From Fasciolopsis buskii (taxonomy: Eukaryota; Platyhelminthes; Trematoda; Plagiorchiida; Fasciolidae): 64,000 nucleotides of DNA. The notes beneath the pieces are model-generated. The model was not told where the DNA came from. It searched no databases and saw only the letters and a program-made list of their open reading frames with translations. How positions within the stretch are numbered: position 1 is the first letter of the stretch; every line of letters starts with the position of its first letter. A program made the position numbers and the translations under genes. The stretch covers positions 20,907 through 84,906 of the forward strand of contig LUCM01003976.1 in assembly GCA_008360955.1 (NCBI GenBank). The letters run 5' to 3'. Below, one piece after another: positions 33,901 through 45,960 of the stretch.

Positions 33901-34534
33901 GTATATTTGGCCCAGTTCAGTGTGCCTGCTGATTGAATTTACTAACGAATGCCAAGATTCCAGAAAATTTCTTGAATGTCTTGTTTATTTGATGCACAGT
34001 ATAAACCGTGTCCAGGTTGAATGTGTGTCCTTCCTGATCTTCATGAATGGATATTAGTGAAAGAGAGTCATGTTTTCTTGTGAAAAGGTGTTTTTTGTGC
34101 TTTCTGGTAACAAGCTTTCTTGTGTTTGACCGATGCAGCGTTTGCCGCAATCCTCAAATTTGACCTTGTAGGCAATACTTTTTGTTCCGTCCGTTTTGAG
34201 TTTTACTTTAGAGTTTGAAATGAGTCTTCTCATAGTCTTGGTGGGTTCTTGGGCGATTGAGATGCCTTGTACTTCGAGAAATCTTGCAGTCATTTCAGAT
34301 ACATTTTTAATGCAGGGGAAACACTGTTTTCCTGTAAGATTTTAATCGTTGATTTGTTTTCTTTTTCATTCCGTTTGTGGTAGCCGTTTCTTTGAAAAGG
34401 CTTGGAAACGTACTTTTCTTCTACTTTTCACAGGTCCGTTGTGCTGTAGTGTTTCTTCTCTGATGAACAGCGTTCACACACAGGATATTTTGTGGAGTTT
34501 GGGGCGGTTGCCTTGGAGGCTCAGTATCTAGTCC

Positions 34535-34535
<1 letters not shown>

Positions 34536-34572
<37 letters not shown>
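34536..34572. repeat. (GT)n microsatellite
   Basis: A GT dinucleotide run of 37 nt inside the antisense PLE 1 RT region. Confidence 0.95.
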
Positions 34573-34574
<2 letters not shown>

Positions 34575-35339
34575 GTTTGCAATACACTGGCGCCTCCGGA
34601 ATTTCGTTGGCGGTTCTTCTTACCAATACGTTCAGAAGAAGAAGTTTCTTGTCACTTTCCATGGCCACGATGAACTGAATCCCGTGGAAACTGTTATTGA
34701 TTATTGATTGCGCTTTTTCGATATCAGAGCGCTTGATAGTGACAAAAGTGTCATCAACAAATGTGGTCCAAGTGTTTGGTTGTAACCTTAGGCAGTGCAG
34801 TATTTCCAAAGGCTGGTATCACGGCTCCTGCAAGAAATCTGGATATCGGTGATCCTATGGACGTTCCTTTAATCTCTTTCAAAATGTATCCGTTAAATTT
34901 TTAGCATCTATCTAAACATAAATCTGTCAGTTTAGAAACTGTTGACTTTTGCAATGGATTGTCAGAGTTGTGTTTTGAAGTTCTTATGCCACCGTCTTCG
35001 GCAATTTTAAGTCAATTGATGTGCAGGGTGCTGTGGCGTCGAAGTAGGACATAACCTCATCTTCAGCATTGGCGTCCTTAATTTCGTCCAAAAATTGTTG
35101 GGCATTATTTATAGACTAGTTTGTTTCTCCAATTAGGGGTTTCAGCGTTTTCACAATTCTTTGACCAGCTTGTATGTTGTAGCTCATGGCAAGGGATCGA
35201 TTGGTCTTATTTGAATGCCTTCCTTATGTGCATTTAACAGTCCGTAGAATTTCGCGATGTTAGATGCGTCAGCTCTCATCCTCCACGTCTCTAAGGCTGT
35301 CTTTTGCATATCCTACCGTTTATTCGGGGTTTTTGTTAT

Positions 35340-35870
35340 GTTGCCGAGTTTGGTTGGTCTATGCACAGACTGAAGCACAAGACACAAGTACTCGCAGTGC
35401 ACGATATCCCAGGAGCACATAGCCTGTAGTCTAGTAGGACACGAGCACACACACAGAGGTTGGAGACACAAAAAGTTCGGGCTCAAGGCTCAAGGCCCGT
35501 AGTCGCACAACGAATGGGACAGATCTGCTGCTCCCTTGAATGAGCAGCCACACGGAACAATAAGCGGCGCGAAATACGAACAGCTAGCCCAGCCCGCTAG
35601 CGGAAGAGAGAAGACGAACACAGAGTACTGCCGCGCGTTTATTGGTGGCCCACCAACACAAGTCAGAATTCAAGTGAGCTCTATCGTTTATATAGTTTTG
35701 TTGGGTGGCCTTGATCGATGTGTGGACTAGCCAATCACAGAACGGGCTTTTATGAATCTTTTCGCGGACATATAAAAATATTCAACCGCGCAATATTTAA
35801 AATAACGTCAATTTCGAAATATTAAGAAAAGGATAGATTCTTTTGGAAGATTAGTAGCAGAAATGAAATC
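35340..35870 (-). repeat. LTR-like interspersed repeat, copy 1
   Basis: About 530 nt shared with 45465-45960, nested in PLE 1. Read on the minus strand it has a reversed CCAAT box (GATTGGC), a TATA-like TATATAAACG about 45 nt further on, then AATAAACGCGCGG. This arrangement resembles a retroviral-type U3-R region, so it may be a solo LTR. I could not see clean TG/CA ends or target duplications, so the class is open. Confidence 0.5.
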
Positions 35871-36899
35871 TGCGGCTCCAAAAACCTTGGAATGGTCTTT
35901 GACCATAACAGTTCTGTTGATCTTGGTTTCCAGTTTTGCCGTTGAATCCGTATCCAGGAGACGGTAGGCTATAGTACCGTTTGACAACTGGTTTCGTTTC
36001 TGAATATAGTCAGTTTTGTCCGTGCAAACTCTCGCCCTTCTTGTATCGGCTTCCGGTATGATGATGATCTTGTCCTTCTTGAGTTTGTCTAGTGCGGCAA
36101 GTTTCATATCGGGTAGACTGTCGAGTCGTCGAATATCGCGCATTTCTCGAACAATGAATTGTCTCATTTCACATCTAGTCTTTTCAGGAAACCCAAATTA
36201 CTTAAATATATGTTCACATTCAGCCAGGCATTCTTTCGATGGTACGTTACCCAGATTATAATACAGTTTTTTTAGAGAACGTTCACCTCCTCCGTCGGGG
36301 GCGTTCAAGAGCAGGTTTTTGACTTCTGCCCCTATCCCAGCTTCATTACTACTCCTTGTAAGTTTTTGTAGTTTTTTCCCTAACGTTAATTTTCTTTGCT
36401 GGTAATTACTATCCCGTCTTCCGGTGTCAGCTTTGGTTTATATGACAGTTTTGCTGTCCACCATTTCCTCGAATGTTTTTCCTCACCTTTCGACCTCTTA
36501 TATTTATTTATGCGATTGTGGACATGTGATTGGGATACGCACCATACATCTACCGTCCATACCTCTGGGTGGTTTGTGGGGATATTTATAATTTGCACTT
36601 GAAGATGTTTCGTCTGGGGCATTTGTGAATACAATTGCCGGTAGGCAAACACCCACAGTCTGACAGTTCTAAGTGTTGCATGCCCCTGAATATTTCCAGC
36701 GATTTTGAGGGCTACTAAACTGAGCTACCACACATACCAATATTCATAATCGTTTAAAATAGTGTATGTTTGGACCTCATCTCGCACCTTCCAAATGTTA
36801 AGTCTTGTTGCAGAACTGAATTGGCTTGAAGCGAAACCTTATTCTTGTGAGGGAAGAGTTGAAAGAAAGGAATAAAATGTTTTATCTGGTAGTTGTATC

Positions 36900-37620
36900 T
36901 CACCTGGTATGTCAGATGACGTGGCTTCGCATATGCAGAAGGCTCGATTGGCATTTCCCAGCTTAAGGGACCTGTGGCATCTGTGTGACATCCAGTTATC
37001 GATCAAAGGTTGAGTTCACGCAGCAGCAGCGAGGCCGTTATTGCTCTATGGCTCCGAAACCTGGCTGTTGAGAGCAGAAGGTGCACGAAAACTTTTATTG
37101 TCTGTCTTCTTAACATAGGTATAATATGTCGACAGGATTTTGTCAGTAACTCGGAGACTAGGCGTAATGGTATTGTACCGGGTCCAATATTTGGAATGGA
37201 GAACGGATGTGAATAGGTTATGTTGGTTGGCACACGTTTTGCGCAAGCCCACAGAACGGCTACATCGCTAGGCGCAGTTATTGTTTGGTCCATGAAATTG
37301 CAAAAAGTATGAGAAACCCAATCAGTGACCCGGCTCTTGTGGGTCTAGTTAAACTGTCAGACAGGGGTCCACGAGATCTCCACAAGCAACGCTTGGAGAC
37401 AGTAGATATGGTTCTTTAGTGCAAGGGCAGTCGCTACAAACGCTGGACTAAACTGGGATCCAGTCAAACAGTGCATACTCAGACCTCTTGTCGAAAGACG
37501 AAATGACGCTCGCGAGACCGGAGGCCGTAGGTTCAGGGTCCCCAGAAACGTAAAGATGAAACCCCCTAAAAGAGGGGATATCAGTCAGATGTTAAAACTC
37601 GAGAAGTGGACGCAATTGTG
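36900..37620 (+). mobile_element. LINE 3' remnant in TAF11 intron 1
   Basis: Broken plus-strand frames give ASHMQKARLAFPSLRDLWHL, then LLLYGSETWLLRAEGARKL and NRLCWLAHVLRKPTERL, which are the post-RT motifs of a trematode LINE related to but diverged from copies A and B. The tail GPRDLHKQRLETVDMV-like sequence follows. Inactive. Confidence 0.65.
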
Positions 37621-39625
37621 TTAAACACTGCACATGTTATTGTCTGGGATCTCCAGTGTACGGGCTAAGTCTGCCTGTTGTTCTATACGCATTAGTGTTC
37701 ACACATCAAAGGTGATTGGTCTGAAGGGAAATCAAGTCTGAAGTAGAACATCAGTCATTGGAAGATAGTTGGGCGGTAGACAAAATAGGACGCTAGGCAA
37801 CCATCACAGAATTTTCCCTAGAGACGTTACCACTATTACAGTTCACCTAGGTTCCCGCTGGAAGTGAAGTTGGCGATTAAATAGATGAGAAATGGCTTAC
37901 GTTATAGATGAGTACGTTAATAGCGGCAACGTCATATCCAAAGGAAATGCTAATTTTCAGGTTAAGGTCTGCCTTGATTAGTTGTGTTGCGGGTTATTAT
38001 AATTCACGGTCTAAAGCAGGCCTATTTATTTGTGGGTGCACGTCTAGCATTTGCACAACCAAACACCACCAGCAACAATATTCTGAACAAGCAGGTGACC
38101 AGTTAAGCGGTTATTGCTTTTCCTCGGTTAACCTTTGTGCGTTTAATATGACACAACAGAAGATAATGGTCTTACTTTTTGGTGGGCCACACTCATCATG
38201 TCACTGTCACCAGCGGACTTTTGTATTGTTTCGCAGAGAGTACTGTTACCAGCCATGGTTGAGCAATTTCATTATCCGTCCCAAGGACTCACCGGGTGGC
38301 ATGCAACCCTGGAGGTTGTAAATTCCACTCATATGGCCTCATCGGAAAGTGACCGACAGGGCTGATTCAGTGGTCAAATTCGAGCAGTTTGCTACGAAAT
38401 TAGAGTAGTAACTGCGCACGCTAATTCCCGTTCAAGAACCGCATGCACGGTCACTCAGCGGAAAGTACATCTGGCTGGCAAGCGGAAGTTTGCTAACTGG
38501 AGTCAAGCTCGAGATCCATGTAGTCGTGTTTCAGATTGCAAAGTACAGTGAATAGTAAGTGATTGATCCACCATGCGCCATTCCACGTAACCGAAGAAAT
38601 TTCCCCCGGATTGTTGCAGACTGGGAAGCATCCGGTTAAAGTCAGTTTCTCAGTGTCTACTCTCCAACTATAGATGTGGAGTTTTGTGTGTTATCATTGT
38701 CGCATGCGATTTCGGCTATCAAGTAGGCTGAATGACGGTGTCGATAAGATTCATTTAGGTACTGTTGCCCTTGTTGCTTGGTCGTTGATTTGTCACACCA
38801 CATAAGGTCTCCGGGGAAGATAAAGTTTTATCGAAAACTTGAATAACCCCAGTAGATGACTAACTTATCGTCTAAAAGGCTCAGCAAGAAGAAGAAACTC
38901 TGGTGCTGTCTCGAGCGATAAAGCACCACGCGAGGTCGCTGTCTTTCAGCGATAGCAGATTTCCATCACAACCCACTGCGTTTAGGAAGATTGTGAAATA
39001 TAATCGAGTGTAGAGTCACGGCTAATAGGCAGTTTTTCAAGTTGTTGTGAAACTTTGACTAGGCAGCCAGTTTGCTGCAACACGACATCCGGTCCTCGGC
39101 AAATAAAATAGGCTGAACCATTCAACCAGGTGGTGCTGCTGCGTTTCGTTCATTACTTACCGATTACTTACCGAATTAGTGCAGCAGACTCATGCCGAAA
39201 TAAAATACCGTAGTGAACTTGGTTACTGGTTTAGCGAAAGATTTCCGATCCTGACGTCTTTTCGCATATTTTTTTAAAGTATCAGTGATTGTTTCCTAGT
39301 CCGGTTATTTATTCATTAACATATGAGTTTAAGTGGGAACTACGCTTCTAAAGAAATACTTTCTTAGTCTTACTACTGCTTCTAATCCCATTTTCCCTGG
39401 CGATCATCCCCATTAGTCGGCGAATAATTCACTCCCAAGCAGTGCTGGTTATTTGTATGGGAATTGTGACAGTCACACTGAGAGTTTCTCACCAGTTCGG
39501 ATTTGGTTCACTAACAACCTACCCGTTTTCTTAGTAATTTTGTCACAATCTAACCTACGAAACATGTGCTTGTGAACAAAGTTGATTCATTTCATGCCTG
39601 TTCCAATTAATTTTCTTTCCAAAAG
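37621..39625. other. TAF11 intron 1, 3' part
   Basis: No gene recognised. A 137-codon plus-strand frame at 37908-38321 has no family resemblance and no splice context, so I leave it uncalled. The intron ends with the acceptor TTTCTTTCCAAAAG. Confidence 0.45.
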
Positions 39626-40000
39626 TCAGACTCAACAGAAAATAGACTCGATAGCACCCCTGTACGTTCGTCACCTACTGACGTTGCAGCCATTGCTCTG
39701 GATGAGGTAGAAAATGAGGATTTAGACGAACCGTTTGATGAACCATTCGATGTTGAACGTGATGATGACGATGCAGATGATGACGAAGAAGAGGAGGATG
39801 TAGAAAGCACCATGCTTGGGGATGATGATGCGGAATCTGTTGTGACGCGTCTGATATCTCCAGCTCTCGAACAAGAACGCGAAGCTCGAAAAGTTGAAGA
39901 TCGTAAACTTTTGGCGTTGTTGGCTCATTTTGACGAAGAACAACTGAACCGTTTTGAAACCTTTCGACGTGCAACTTTCGCAAAAGCTTCGGTTCGTCGA
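39626..40000 (+). CDS. TAF11: TAF11, exon 2
   Basis: 125 codons, phase 0 at both ends. The first half is strongly acidic (DDDDADDDEEEEDVES), as TAF11 N-terminal regions often are. The second half starts the histone-fold domain: FDEEQLNRFETFRRATFAKA then SVRR, matching the family pattern [20 protein letters not shown]. TAF11 pairs with TAF13 through this fold within TFIID, the Pol II initiation complex that binds core promoters. The donor GTGAGT follows directly. Confidence 0.92.
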
Positions 40001-41666
40001 GTGAGTGTTTTATACATGTTTTCATCCGGATTACTCGGATCGATGGGCAGTCCTTGTGTCAGTTTTGGTACTGCTCTGTCGTTCTTCTGATTAGGGTTTT
40101 GACGTCCTGAAGCTATCCTTAACCAAAATCGAAGTAGTTGTTAATTATAAAACAACTTCATGGCTATTCAACGGGGCCCATTTGCTTCAATGTCGAGTAC
40201 CATATGATTTCAATAGTGAGTTTCGTCTAGTACAACAGCGTTCACAAGTGATCTCGAAAACTGGCACAAAGCTGCGATCATTCACGGAAAATTAAAGGAG
40301 CTATTAAATTTGTTTTATAGGATGTACTCCAGTTTATTTTCGTTATTACATACCCATTTTACGAGCTCGAATGAAACATTGATGTGGTACTCATTTTGCT
40401 GTTGTTTTCGATTGGTTGGGAACGTTTGATCACCTGGAGTATCACGGTCGTGAAAAACCACGTTCTCACGTTGTGCAACCTTTTCTTCATAGTGGTTTTA
40501 CTGGACCTTAGTAGTTTTTTTCAGTTTTCAAGTATAGTCAGCTGTGTGTGAAAATCATTTGTTCGCGGCTTCCTCCGGTGACCGCCTAGTTGCGCTTGAC
40601 CGCAGTGCAAAATCGATTTAGGTCTATTGCACCTAACTCGCGCAAGGACATATCATGTGTGAAATTTCGTACCTTGTAGAATCCACTCGTTCAAAGTATA
40701 AACCAATTTCCTCTCGTACTGATGTTTATCACTATTGCATCATCCAATATTCGGCGCACATTCTGGTTAGGAGGGAAGAAGCTACGGGAGAACTGCGAAT
40801 ATTCCGCTCAATTTCCACAATTTAACTACTTGCACGTTGACGGTGTTAGTTTTTTGTGATGTACATTAATTCGTTTTTCTTTCTTTTAGTGTTGACTAAA
40901 ATGTTAGTTTCTTAATTTGCAGAGGTATGTCATAGAAAACAATACATTAAATAATTTTCAAACCGTGCGACGCACTCCCTCTCGTAACGTATTTCAGATG
41001 GAATAAACGGCAGAAACAGTTTAAACATTTTCTCGACAGAACGTGTTAGAGGTTTAAAGCAATTCGGATAATGAGAACATCGAAGAACGTCGTGGACACA
41101 ATGCTGTTGCGTCTCTTCATATGATACCTTTACCAAGCACAATTGTTCTTTTATCAAACTTTCATAAAACTATTCGTAATTGTAAATTTATAGCCTACTA
41201 TATTACAGCTATAACCATTTCGACAAAGTATGGAAATCTCCACCTTCACATCCAATCTAGGAATGTCCATGCCTCTCAAACAGGTAAACGGTCACCTGGC
41301 TAAACCAGAAGTTCCGTTCCTATCTTGGTCTTGGATCGTTGGAGCGCTTACTCATATTCTCTTACCTATTCTACTGTAGGCTAGATCGCTTAACTATACG
41401 CAGTCATTGCGAAGCCATCATCGGGATCTAAAGCCACAGGAAAACTTGTGGCGCGCTATCAGTTGAATGTGAACGGACCCGTCAATTTTACTTATCAATC
41501 GTTTGCTTTACGAAGTCGCTTGAATAGGGTGTTTTATTTATTTTGCCGTTAGTTCGGCAGCCTCGAAGTTGGACTGTTGCCCGCGTTCAAGAGTGGAAGA
41601 GTTGCGTGTCCACATCCAATGCATTTCCGTCTAACCGACCATATCTTGTCCAATCTGCATCTCTAG
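40001..41666. other. TAF11 intron 2
   Basis: A 1.67-kb intron from GTGAGT to the acceptor GCATCTCTAG. No embedded gene or element recognised. Confidence 0.6.
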
Positions 41667-41763
41667 CTCATCCAGTCCATCTCACCCGGCCCTGTGTCAC
41701 AGAATGTGGTGATCGCGATGGCCGGTATGACGAAAGTATTTGTCGGTGAATTGGTTGAAGAAG
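41667..41763 (+). CDS. TAF11: TAF11, exon 3
   Basis: 97 nt, phase 0 in and 1 out. Encodes [20 protein letters not shown] then MTKVFVGELVEE, the central histone-fold helix, nearly identical to the animal consensus [23 protein letters not shown]. The acceptor is CTCTAG and the donor GTCAGT. An open frame runs on past the donor to 41999 but loses all similarity, so it is intron. Confidence 0.93.
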
Positions 41764-42177
41764 GTCAGTTCACGTTCGTCGTAGTTTGGGTACTTTGCAA
41801 TATGCTGCTTGCCCACTATCTTACTTTTAGAAACCGCATTCAATGTGTCGCTTTACTTTCTTTGTTGATTTATAGTTTTTTGTTTGACTTCACAGAAGCA
41901 AGATCGAATAAAAGTGACAAACTAAATGATGAAATTTCAAGTGCAATACTTTTCACTGTTGGGGAAATTCGTTTTCTTACGGTTTCCCTGGTCCCTTGAA
42001 TACCAGGATTGGTGTGTGAATTCATGAGACTTCGCCGGTAGCTGAAATAATAGTACCACTGTGCTTTAAAAACAAAGATCGCTAGGCTGCTTACTGTGGA
42101 TCAAGTACACTCGGATTTTTTCAATCACACTACACAATTGACTTTAATGGGCTGCTTACTTTGCTTTTGCCTTCCAG
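41764..42177. other. TAF11 intron 3
   Basis: A 414-nt intron from GTCAGT to the acceptor TTGCTTTTGCCTTCCAG. Confidence 0.8.
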
Positions 42178-42305
42178 CTCTGGACTATAAAGAACGACTT
42201 GGAGAAACAGGTCCACTGCAGCCCAAACACATCCGAGAGGCCTACCGGGTCCTCAGTGAAACTCAAGAGTCTAGTATGACAGCGATGGAGAACCCATTAC
42301 GCTAA
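42178..42305 (+). CDS. TAF11: TAF11, terminal exon
   Basis: 128 nt starting phase 1, encoding ALDYKERLGETGPLQPKHIR then EAYRVL and a short tail ending NPLR before TAA. PLQPKHIREA is the diagnostic C-terminal histone-fold motif (PLQPKHMREA in vertebrates). The joined gene gives 241 residues, all phases agree and no stop interrupts it, so it looks intact. Confidence 0.93.
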
Positions 42306-44074
42306 TCCGCCTAGGACGAATAGTATAATTGTTACTAACATCCCCAGTCTGTCCCCAATCTGCACAATTGAACTGCGTTCGTTTGGAAATTGTTTGGCTC
42401 CAGGATATAACCCGTAGTTTTTGTACATATACGATGTATATGTATATATGGAAAAAATGCTTGCATCTCAACCTGTGTCTTCTGTCCATTCTATTCGGAT
42501 GCACTAAGAAAACTCACTGTTTCCAATTTAGATTTTTCTGGAATTGAGCACACGCACTAGTTTTTGTAACGATTGCGACCATGAACCAGATGCGCCTAGT
42601 GTGCTGTTGGTTTTTCATTATTGACTCACCTCTGGAATGTTATGTTTATGCATGTGTCTGAGTAAGTGTGTTCACTTATGAGATTTAGAGTAGTTCCTGC
42701 GGACTGCCTTGATGATGAAATGTTTTCTGATTTATTCCCCACTCGGGCATACTTTCAAAATCTCATTTACGATGTTTAACAGGTTATCTACAGCTTGAGT
42801 GGTTATGTACTAAGTGACACAACGTATTTCAGTATTGCTTCACCAGTACGTTTAATTTTGGAGGTTCGTACGTGATTAGTCGTGTGGCATGCATGCAGCC
42901 TCTCGGGGCGACTGGCTTTAACCGGTCCGCATCACAGTGGCGACCACTTTTTCTCCGGTCGTCTGCTCCCATCTCGTTTTGACTTTTGGTCTTTAGCGGC
43001 TAGTCATTGATAACACAGATAGACACCTCCGACGTATCATCGAAGGATTTCAATCCACCATTCTTGATGATTATATGGCTCTAATGCATGTCTGTCATTA
43101 GCGTTCTTGAAAATATCCATTACGTGTACTGTGCCGCAGTTCTTTGGTGATGCCTGTCACATTTCTGCTTCCGATAGTTTTGTGGCTGACGATGTCTTGA
43201 TTTAATGCTCTTCCCAGTCTACGGCAGATCCTTGATCTCGAATCCGTGGCTATACCCCAATTTTTAGAACTAGATTTGTCAGTGCATTAATTAGAATTGC
43301 GAAGATCCTGCTGCGGACTTCTGGTAATTTGAGAGTTTTTAGTGCAAGTTTGCCACATCCGTGTTCCTCCGGTGTTTTGAGCTGGTGCCGACTGTCTTCA
43401 GCGTATTGCATAGTTGAACTCACCATAGCATCCGCGCTACAGCTCAATTGATTGTCTAAAGTTTCATCTTCCGCACGTAATAGGAAATCCGCCGTCGCCT
43501 ATGCGTTCAGCGCCAAAAGTAAAAATATATACTGAAGCCGATAGGAGAACTCTCAGCCGTAAAGAATCGATTTTGCCACATGGGTACCTTCTATTTACTC
43601 AACCTTCGTACATGGTTTGGTTGTTTCTTTGTAGTGGTCTACTAATTCACATTTTGGCCGCGATTTGTTCTTTTCCGTCAAACGAGAACTGAAGTTGTGT
43701 TGTCAGCATCTGTAGAACAAGTGTAGAGCGACACTAATTCTATTTCACTGATCGGGACGGAAGAACGTGAGACAATATCCGATCACCATCTGAAAGGGTC
43801 ACACTTTGGTGGAAGCACGCTTGCTACAACTTGGCTCACTAGCGATGCCTTGACTTTGTTATTTAACCCAACTCCTGATACTCCTACGTCCCAATATGAC
43901 CTAATGATGTTCCGGTGATCAGCGCGATCTGACCGGCATGATCGTCGACCGGAGTGTCTTGTTCAAGCCACATTTTTTCTTCTCTCCTGGACTCCGAGTG
44001 TGCAATTTTTTACTTGAAAATCGAATTTTTTTAGTTTCATCTTTCCCTGTCAATTCGTTTTCTTCATTATCTTT
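42306..44074. other. Intergenic DNA after TAF11
   Basis: 3' flank of TAF11 and unassigned sequence. I saw no canonical AATAAA close to the stop. Scattered short frames have no recognisable homology. Confidence 0.5.
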
Positions 44075-44111
44075 ACATATATATGTATATATATAATGTA
44101 TATATATATAT

Positions 44112-44150
<39 letters not shown>
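44075..44150. repeat. (AT)n/(ATAC) microsatellite
   Basis: An AT-dinucleotide tract with two ACATAC interruptions, at the 3' side of the antisense LINE that follows. Confidence 0.95.
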
Positions 44151-44153
<3 letters not shown>

Positions 44154-44189
44154 CCCGGTATAGAACCAACTACATGGTTATAAGTTCCT

Positions 44190-45470
44190 CTCTCAGAGGA
44201 ACAATTTCTTCGGCGAATTCGAAATTGGTGACCCAGTAATCGCGGCCAAGTTTCATTTATCGGAAGTTATTGTGAGCAGGACGCATTATCCAGTCTATGG
44301 AGTTCCTGAGTGGAGTCGGTGTCAGCGGAGAACCTTGAAGAACACGAATCATGGAGGGACTCTGAGGACTCTTTGCCGTGGACGCACACGCGCGCCGGGC
44401 ATTCCGTAACTTCTAAGTATACTCCAAAGTAACTGTCAACGGAGTCGAACGCTGCACGGAAGTCGGTGAACACAATGTGGTGGGCTTCTGGAACCGGGAT
44501 TCGTCGTAGTATGAAGATCTAGTCAACGCAATCTTTCTCGACGAACGTCACACTAGGTAGAACGTGTTAGTGCCTCCAGAAAAGCGACGAAGTGATTATG
44601 GTTGCAAAGAGCTTATTTGCTATACTCATGAGACCGACAACTCTGTAGCCCGCACATATGGTCTTGTTGCCCTTCTTTGGTATATGGATGAGGTTAGAGA
44701 TTCCTCAGTTTTTGGAGCAAGCTTCGGAGCTCAAGACAAGACGAAACAGCTTAGTTAGCGGACTTCGCGGAGCTACCAGACGGGACTCAGATGGATTTCC
44801 ATCCTCATCGGGTGATATTTTGTTCTTCATTATGTGGTTGATAATTCCGATTAATCGAGAGGTTCAAAATCAACTTGGTATCGCTATTTGTCGCCCGGTG
44901 ATGTTACAAAGATTGACTGGATGAAAGAGGGGACGACTGAACAGCTGGGTGAAGTGTTCTACTCATCTTTGATGCTTTTGTTACCCTCCCAATTTATGTG
45001 GTCCGTTACTGTTGCGAACCGTTGAAGGAGGATTTTGCGTCCCTCCTGACGGGGTGTATAGACATCAGAAAAGCTTCCCAAAATCTCCAACAGCGGTTGA
45101 GGTTTCCACGCGGTATGCGATTTCACGTCGATATCGTTTCCAGCCACTTTTCATTGAACGCGCACCTTCGCAGTGAAGATCGAGATAATCGGTTGCCTTA
45201 GCACACCAACTAAAGGTTTCCGCAGATTTCCGATTCATACTGTTTCTTTTGGTTTTGCCTAGCTGTTCAAGGGGCACTCTGGTGATATATACATTTAACT
45301 CAGTCCCCAGATTGTTCGTGCTACCATCTCCGTAGATGTTTAGATGTAATCGCATTTGATAGAGCTTGTTTGAGTACGTCAACTCTGGCGCTGTCTAGTT
45401 TTCCACCCTGGCAAATGCATACTAGTGTGTAGTTCGTACCGTCATTGTTTCCTGTTATGCCCCTGTTGTG
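44190..45470 (-). mobile_element. Antisense LINE fragment (RT domain, N-terminal half)
   Basis: Minus-strand order: a pre-RT region with VGDFGKLF and VTDHINWEGN (about 45080-44980), HFTQLFSRP, then INHIMKNKISPDEDG (about 44830), IPKKGNKTICAGYRVVGLMS near 44680-44620, and VFTDFRAAFDSVDS (about 44480). These are successive RT blocks of a trematode RTE/CR1-like LINE. Frames shift several times. The YADD block is missing, so the copy is truncated before it or lost beyond the microsatellite. Confidence 0.7.
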
Positions 45471-45960
45471 TTGCCCATTTGGGTTGATCTGTATACTTAC
45501 TGAAGCCCAAGACGTAAGCACTAGCGTTGCACGATAACATATGATCACACAGCCTGTGGTCTAACAGGACACGAATACACATTGAGGTTGGAGACAATAG
45601 TTCGGGCTCGAGTCTTCAAGCTCCGTAGTCGCCCAACGAACCGAGCGGAACTGTTGCTCCGTTGAGTAAACAGCCGCAGAAAACAGGAAAATGTCCGGAA
45701 TACGAACAGCTAGCCCAACCCGTTAGCGGGAGAGAGAAGACGAACACAGGACACTGCCGCGCGTTTATTGGTGACTCATCAATGCAAGTGAGAATTCAAG
45801 TGAGCTCTATGGTTTTTATAGTTTTGTCGAGTGACCTTGGTCGATGCGTGAAACAGCCAACCACAGGATGAGTTTTGATGAATCTTTTTGCGAACATATA
45901 AAAAATTTGAAATAATGTTAGTTTTAAAATACTGGGAAAAGGTTAGATTTTTTTGAAAAA
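45465..45960 (-). repeat. LTR-like interspersed repeat, copy 2
   Basis: Homologous along its length to 35340-35870, including the blocks GAACAGCTAGCCCA, AGAGAGAAGACGAACACA and CTGCCGCGCGTTTATTGGTG. The TATA-like box is changed here. It ends in an A-rich run at about 45955-45970. It directly adjoins the antisense LINE. Confidence 0.6.

Larger units (their letters stand above)
33917..36652 (-). mobile_element. Penelope-like element 1 (RT and GIY-YIG), antisense in TAF11 intron 1
   Basis: Minus-strand order: an N-terminal region with LDKLKKDKIIIIPEAD and TDYIQKRNQL (36167-35900), RT fingers ASNIAKFYGL near 35250, the palm with WTTFVDDTFVTIKRSDIEKA (about 34760), then the GIY-YIG region YKVKFEDCGKRCIGQTQES and SLISIHEDQEGH (34200-34020). 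The catalytic box reads VDDT, retaining both Asp residues, but stops and frameshifts make the copy inactive. An LTR-like repeat (35340-35870) splits the N-terminal part from RT. GIY-YIG in this position defines the canonical animal PLE group. Confidence 0.8.

Noticed and set aside
41764..41999. Read-through of TAF11 exon 3 to 41999
   Set aside because: TAF11 similarity stops at the GTCAGT donor and resumes in the correct phase at 42178.
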